Shown: positions 7,191 to 10,553 of the stretch, in pieces
Layout of the letters: each line of letters opens with the position of its first letter
How positions within the stretch are numbered: position 1 is the stretch's first letter
Source of the DNA: Klebsiella pneumoniae
Lineage (GTDB): Bacteria > Bacteroidota > Bacteroidia > Flavobacteriales > Flavobacteriaceae
Direction of reading: 5' to 3'
Assembly: GCA_943325355.2 (NCBI GenBank)
Contig: CALPPA020000045.1
Location: 1-10,553 of the forward strand
Length of the DNA: 10,553 bases
Notes under the pieces: generated by a model
The model's database searches: none
Seen by the model: the letters and a program-made list of their open reading frames with translations, nothing else
Told to the model about the DNA's origin: nothing
Translations under genes and position numbers: made by a program

Positions 7191-9437
7191 ATGAAAATTA
7201 AACTAATTATTCTCCTTATAGGTTTTTCACTCATTGGCTACAGCCAAAAAAAAGCAGCTAAAAACCCTGTTACTATTAAACCCAAAGCAGAGTTCGTTGC
7301 TGATTTAATGTCGAAAATGACTATCGAAGAAAAAATCTATCAAACGGTGCAATTTACTTCGGACGGAACCGTTACAGGTCCAAAATCAGGAGATAATTTC
7401 ATAACTCGTATTCAACAAGGAAAAGTAGGTTCTTTACTTAATGCGACAGGTGCCAATGCTACCAGAGAAATTCAACGCATTAATCTAGAAAAATCGAGGC
7501 TAAAAATTCCTTTGTTATTTGGCCATGACGTAATTCACGGATACAAAACTATTTTTCCAATAAATTTGGGAATGGCATCTTCTTGGGATCCAAAAGCAGT
7601 TGAATTAGCTGCTAGAGTTTCGGCAACCGAGGCTTCTTCGGGTGGCGTTCATTGGACATTTGCGCCAATGGTAGATATCGCTCGAGACGCAAGATGGGGA
7701 AGAGTTTCTGAGGGTTCTGGCGAAGACAGTTTTCTAGGAATTCAAATGGCAGTTGCCAATGTGAAAGGATTTCAAGGTGATGATTTATCAAAAACAAACA
7801 CGATTTTAGCTTGTGCCAAACATTTTGCAGCTTATGGTGCTGCAGAATCTGGTAGAGATTACAACACAGTAGATATCTCAGAAAGAGTGTTGCGTGATAC
7901 TTATTTACCAGCTTTTAAAGCAACCGTTGATGCTGGCGTAAAAACATTTATGATGTCGTTTAACGAAATTTCGGGTGTTCCATCAACAGGAAGTAAATTC
8001 TTAATTCGAGATATTTTGAAAGGAGAATGGAAATTTGACGGACTTGTAGTTTCCGATTACACTGGTATCTTCGAAATGGTGGCGCATGGCTTTGCAACTG
8101 ATGATAAAAATGCAGGGCAATTAGCTTTGAATGCTGGTGTTGATATCGATATGGTTGGAGCAACATATATGAATTATACTAAGAAATCTTATGATGAGGG
8201 TAAGGTTACTTTAGCTGAAATCGATGATGCTTGCAAGAGAATTTTAGATGCAAAATACGATTTGGGATTATTCGAAGATCCGTACCGGTATTCTGATGAA
8301 AAACGTGAGAAAGAAACAATATACAAACCAGAATTTTTAGAAGCCAGTTTAGAAGTAGCCAAAAAATCCTTGGTTTTATTAAAAAACAAGAACAATGTTT
8401 TGCCATTAAAAGCCAATCAAAAAATTGCTTTCGTCGGCCCTTTGGTTAGCGATGAATATAATATGATTGGCTCTTGGGCAGCGCTTGGAGACCGAAACGG
8501 TATGGCAACAAGCGTGAAAGAAGGAGTGACGAATTATTTGAAAAATGTTTCCAATGTTACTTTTGATCAAGGTGTCGAAATCCAAAGTGTCAAACGAGAT
8601 ATGATGCAAAAGGCATTGGATAATGCCAAAAATGCCGATGTTATTGTTGCGATTATGGGTGAAAGTGAAAATATGTCTGGTGAAGCTGCCTGTAGAACTA
8701 CTATCGATTTACCGGGATTACAAAAAGAATTCTTGTCCGAATTAAAAAAATTAGGGAAGCCAATTGTTTTAGTACTTCTTAACGGAAGACCTCTAACCCT
8801 TACTTGGGAAAATGACAATATGGATGCTATTTTAGAAGCTTGGTGGCCGGGAACTCGAGGTGGAGATGCCATTGCGCAAACACTCTTTGGTGCCAACAAT
8901 CCAAATGGAAAATTGCCTATGACTTTCCCTAGAAATGTGGGTCAATTGCCATTGTATTACAATCATAAAAATACTGGAAGACCTTATTTAGGGCCTACTG
9001 ACCCAGAACAAAAATACAAATCGCAATACATTGATGTAGGGAATAGTCCATTATATCCTTTCGGTTATGGGTTGAGTTACACGACTTTTGAATATTCTAA
9101 CTTGAAAATTTCAAATGATAAAATCAAATTTGGTGAAAAACTAAAAGTTAGTGTGGATGTTAAAAACACTGGGAATTATGACGGTCAGGAAGTCGTTCAA
9201 CTCTACATTCGGGATTTGGTAGGTTCTGTAACCCGACCGATGAAAGAACTAAAAGGATTCGAAAAGATTACATTAAAGATAGGAGAAACAAAATCAGTTT
9301 CATTCGAAATTTCATCCGAAGATTTGAAATTTTACAACATAGATATGAAAAACGTTGCCGAAGCAGGTAACTTTGAAGTTTTCGTTGGCGGAAATTCGGA
9401 TACTGACAGGAAAGCCAATTTTGAATTGGTGAAATAA
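7191..9437 (+). CDS. bglX: GH3 beta-glucosidase (BglX-type), periplasmic
   Basis: This 748-residue enzyme should release glucose from the non-reducing ends of imported gluco-oligosaccharides. The signal peptide ends at about GYS/Q19 with no lipobox, so it is a soluble periplasmic protein. The GH3 N-terminal barrel spans about 35-370 with IPLLFGHDVIHG (106-117), WGRVSEGSGED (169-179), AKHFAAYG (209-216) and VVSDY, whose D289 is the predicted nucleophile. The C-terminal alpha/beta sandwich spans about 385-610 and carries GESENMSGEA; E498, or less likely E491, is the candidate acid/base. A fibronectin-III-like domain closes the protein at about 650-735. This order and length are standard for BglX-type GH3. 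It lies 21 nt after the GH144 gene and is the last gene before a terminator. GH3 enzymes vary in linkage, so beta-1,2 specificity rests on the GH144 neighbour. Confidence 0.93.
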   Translation: MKIKLIILLIGFSLIGYSQKKAAKNPVTIKPKAEFVADLMSKMTIEEKIYQTVQFTSDGTVTGPKSGDNFITRIQQGKVGSLLNATGANATREIQRINLEKSRLKIPLLFGHDVIHGYKTIFPINLGMASSWDPKAVELAARVSATEASSGGVHWTFAPMVDIARDARWGRVSEGSGEDSFLGIQMAVANVKGFQGDDLSKTNTILACAKHFAAYGAAESGRDYNTVDISERVLRDTYLPAFKATVDAGVKTFMMSFNEISGVPSTGSKFLIRDILKGEWKFDGLVVSDYTGIFEMVAHGFATDDKNAGQLALNAGVDIDMVGATYMNYTKKSYDEGKVTLAEIDDACKRILDAKYDLGLFEDPYRYSDEKREKETIYKPEFLEASLEVAKKSLVLLKNKNNVLPLKANQKIAFVGPLVSDEYNMIGSWAALGDRNGMATSVKEGVTNYLKNVSNVTFDQGVEIQSVKRDMMQKALDNAKNADVIVAIMGESENMSGEAACRTTIDLPGLQKEFLSELKKLGKPIVLVLLNGRPLTLTWENDNMDAILEAWWPGTRGGDAIAQTLFGANNPNGKLPMTFPRNVGQLPLYYNHKNTGRPYLGPTDPEQKYKSQYIDVGNSPLYPFGYGLSYTTFEYSNLKISNDKIKFGEKLKVSVDVKNTGNYDGQEVVQLYIRDLVGSVTRPMKELKGFEKITLKIGETKSVSFEISSEDLKFYNIDMKNVAEAGNFEVFVGGNSDTDRKANFELVK

Positions 9438-9461
9438 ATTTGGTTAGTTTGATTATTAGTT

Positions 9462-9494
9462 GACCTCTGGTACAATAAATACTAGAGGTTTTTT
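9462..9494 (+). terminator. rho-independent terminator of the PUL operon
   Basis: ACCTCTGGTA at 9463-9472 pairs with TACTAGAGGT at 9480-9489 (10 pairs, one of them G-U) around a 7-nt loop CAATAAA. A run of six T residues at 9489-9494 follows directly. It begins 25 nt after the GH3 stop, with a GC-rich lower stem and a U-tract, so it is a convincing intrinsic terminator. It separates the five-gene operon from the next gene. Confidence 0.85.
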
Positions 9495-9639
9495 AAATTA
9501 AAATCTAAATAGCAATCAATTTTATTACCTAAATGTTAACTTTACTCTCGCTTTTACAAGCTAAAACAAACTATAATTTGTTTTTTGAAGATAAAATAGT
9601 GATTTATTCCTTTTAATAATTAGCAAAAAACTATATAAA
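9495..9639 (+). promoter_or_regulatory. probable promoter region of the second transcription unit
   Basis: These 145 nt lie between the terminator and the last gene and should carry its promoter. TAACTTTA at 9537-9544 is a 7-of-8 match to the Bacteroidota -7 box TAnnTTTG, and TATAATTTG at 9572-9580 is a match with one extra base; neither has a clear TTTG -33 box, so the start site is uncertain. CTTTTACAA at 9551-9559 also occurs at 369-377 before susC, and an AAAACAAA/TTTGTTTT inverted repeat follows. These shared pieces suggest joint control with the susC operon. Confidence 0.45.
9563..9584. repeat. inverted repeat AAAACAAA-N6-TTTGTTTT
   Basis: AAAACAAA at 9563-9570 and TTTGTTTT at 9577-9584 are perfect 8-base reverse complements around CTATAA. 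Its context (GCTA before, GAAG after) resembles the element at 271-287 upstream of susC (GCTA before, GAG after), with a spacer five bases longer between the common 7-base arms. The ATG at 9640 is 55 nt downstream. It may be an operator or a leader hairpin. Confidence 0.45.
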
Positions 9640-10553
9640 ATGAAAAATAGCATTACAGTTATAATCCTTTTTTTCTCCCTGATTTATAGGCAAGTTGCCT
9701 TTGCGCAAATTGTTGAAAATTATGAAGGAACTCCAATTACTATGAATATAGTAAGTGGAGGCGCAACTGATCTTAGTACTTTAGCAGTAATCAATAATCC
9801 TTTTAAAACTGGAATTAATACAAGTAATACCGTTTGTAATTTATTGCGTGATAAAGATGGACTTCCTGGGGTAGGTTTCTGGGCAACAAAAACGGTCGAC
9901 TTAACCACAAATAAATACATCCACGTTAAAGTTTATAAAACAAGAATTACACAAGTCAAATTTAAAGTCGAAGATGGACTGGGAGGAGTTCTTGAAATGA
10001 CAAGTATAAATCCACAAACCAAAATAAATCAATGGGAGGATCTTGTGTTCGATTTCAGTAGTTTAACCGGGAATTATACAAAAATTAGTTTGATGCCTGA
10101 TTTTATAGATCCAGTTGGACTAGCTGCTGATATCAATATCTATTTTGATGATATTATTGTAAACAGTAATCCTAATGCTGTCACATTTGTAGATGAACTT
10201 TTCCAAAACAGTTACAAATTGTACAAGGATATTAGAAAATCAAATGGCGTTTATCTTGATGCCTTGGCTATTAATGGAGCGGGAGCAAAACCTGCCGCAA
10301 TTGCCGCAAATGGAATTGGATTGATGTCTTTGTGTATTGCTGATGCGATGTATGTAAAAACTGGCGATGTAATTAATTGGGAAGCCACTGCAAATCAGGT
10401 AATAGCGACTACTCAAACCTTTATTGATTTTAAAAATAATGGTAAAATAAATGGAGCAGGAATGTTTCCTCGCTATTTTAGATGGGATAATGGGAGCCAA
10501 GATGGAACTTGGTCCTTTGAATATAGCACGATTGATAATGCAATTTTTGCTAT
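9640..10553 (+). CDS. secreted two-domain protein, jelly-roll module plus GH144-like helical domain (3' end outside the window)
   Basis: The frame is open from ATG 9640 to the window end (304 complete codons, no stop), so the C-terminus is missing because of the window, not a mutation. Residues 1-22 form a signal peptide ending in AFA before Gln23, with no lipobox, so the protein is soluble and secreted. Residues about 24-176 look like a beta jelly roll of the carbohydrate-binding type, closing with the typical INIYFDDIIVNS. From about 182 a helical domain begins; ANGIGLMSLCIADAM (223-237), GAGMFPRYFRW (272-282) and FEYSTIDNAIFA (293-304) recall, in the same order, SGFGLMSIIVGIE, GAWSHWINGE and DLVETSFLCQG of the GH144 protein here. 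That suggests an (alpha/alpha)6 hydrolase, with D299 where GH144 has Glu. I do not recognise a characterised family. Its position and shared upstream motifs suggest it acts on the same glucan. Confidence 0.75.
   Translation, partial: MKNSITVIILFFSLIYRQVAFAQIVENYEGTPITMNIVSGGATDLSTLAVINNPFKTGINTSNTVCNLLRDKDGLPGVGFWATKTVDLTTNKYIHVKVYKTRITQVKFKVEDGLGGVLEMTSINPQTKINQWEDLVFDFSSLTGNYTKISLMPDFIDPVGLAADINIYFDDIIVNSNPNAVTFVDELFQNSYKLYKDIRKSNGVYLDALAINGAGAKPAAIAANGIGLMSLCIADAMYVKTGDVINWEATANQVIATTQTFIDFKNNGKINGAGMFPRYFRWDNGSQDGTWSFEYSTIDNAIFA

Noticed and set aside
8567..8899. 110-codon minus-strand open frame inside the GH3 gene
   Set aside because: It is antisense to the conserved GH3 C-terminal domain and has no family features.
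10240..10500. 86-codon minus-strand open frame near the right end
   Set aside because: It is antisense to the truncated secreted protein, which has a signal peptide and coherent domains; the minus frame has none.

Overview
The window looks like part of a Bacteroidota chromosome, most likely a Flavobacterium-like member of the Flavobacteriia. The DNA is AT-rich and all six visible stop codons are TAA. There is a SusC/SusD pair, the lipoproteins carry Ser/Asp residues right after the lipobox cysteine, and Shine-Dalgarno signals are weak or absent. No rRNA, tRNA, insertion sequence, phage gene or CRISPR array was seen.

Layout: (1) positions 1-143 hold the C-terminal end of a LuxR/GerE-type helix-turn-helix regulator, cut by the window edge. 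(2) 144-388 is an AT-rich control region with an 11-bp tandem repeat, an inverted copy of its core and a 17-bp inverted repeat. (3) 389-9437 is a tight co-directional run of five genes: a SusC-like TonB-dependent transporter, a SusD-like lipoprotein, a LamG/concanavalin-fold surface lipoprotein, a GH144 (Glycoamylase-domain) lipoprotein and a periplasmic GH3 beta-glucosidase. The gaps are 25, 24, 57 and 21 nt; the 57-nt gap contains a strong hairpin. (4) 9462-9494 is a rho-independent terminator. (5) 9495-9639 is a second control region with an inverted repeat resembling the one upstream of susC. (6) 9640-10553 is the start of a secreted two-domain protein: a jelly-roll-like module followed by a helical domain that looks remotely related to GH144. 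It runs off the window.

Taken together this is a polysaccharide utilization locus (PUL). The GH144 plus GH3 pairing points to beta-1,2-glucan as the substrate, since GH144 is founded on endo-beta-1,2-glucanases and a GH3 beta-1,2-glucosidase is known from a comparable Bacteroides locus. The inferred scheme has four steps. The LamG and SusD lipoproteins capture glucan at the surface, the GH144 lipoprotein cuts it, SusCD imports the oligosaccharides, and the periplasmic GH3 releases glucose. Natural sources would include cyclic or linear beta-1,2-glucans of other Gram-negative bacteria. The substrate is an inference from family membership and gene order. The least explained element is the truncated last gene, in its own apparent transcription unit.
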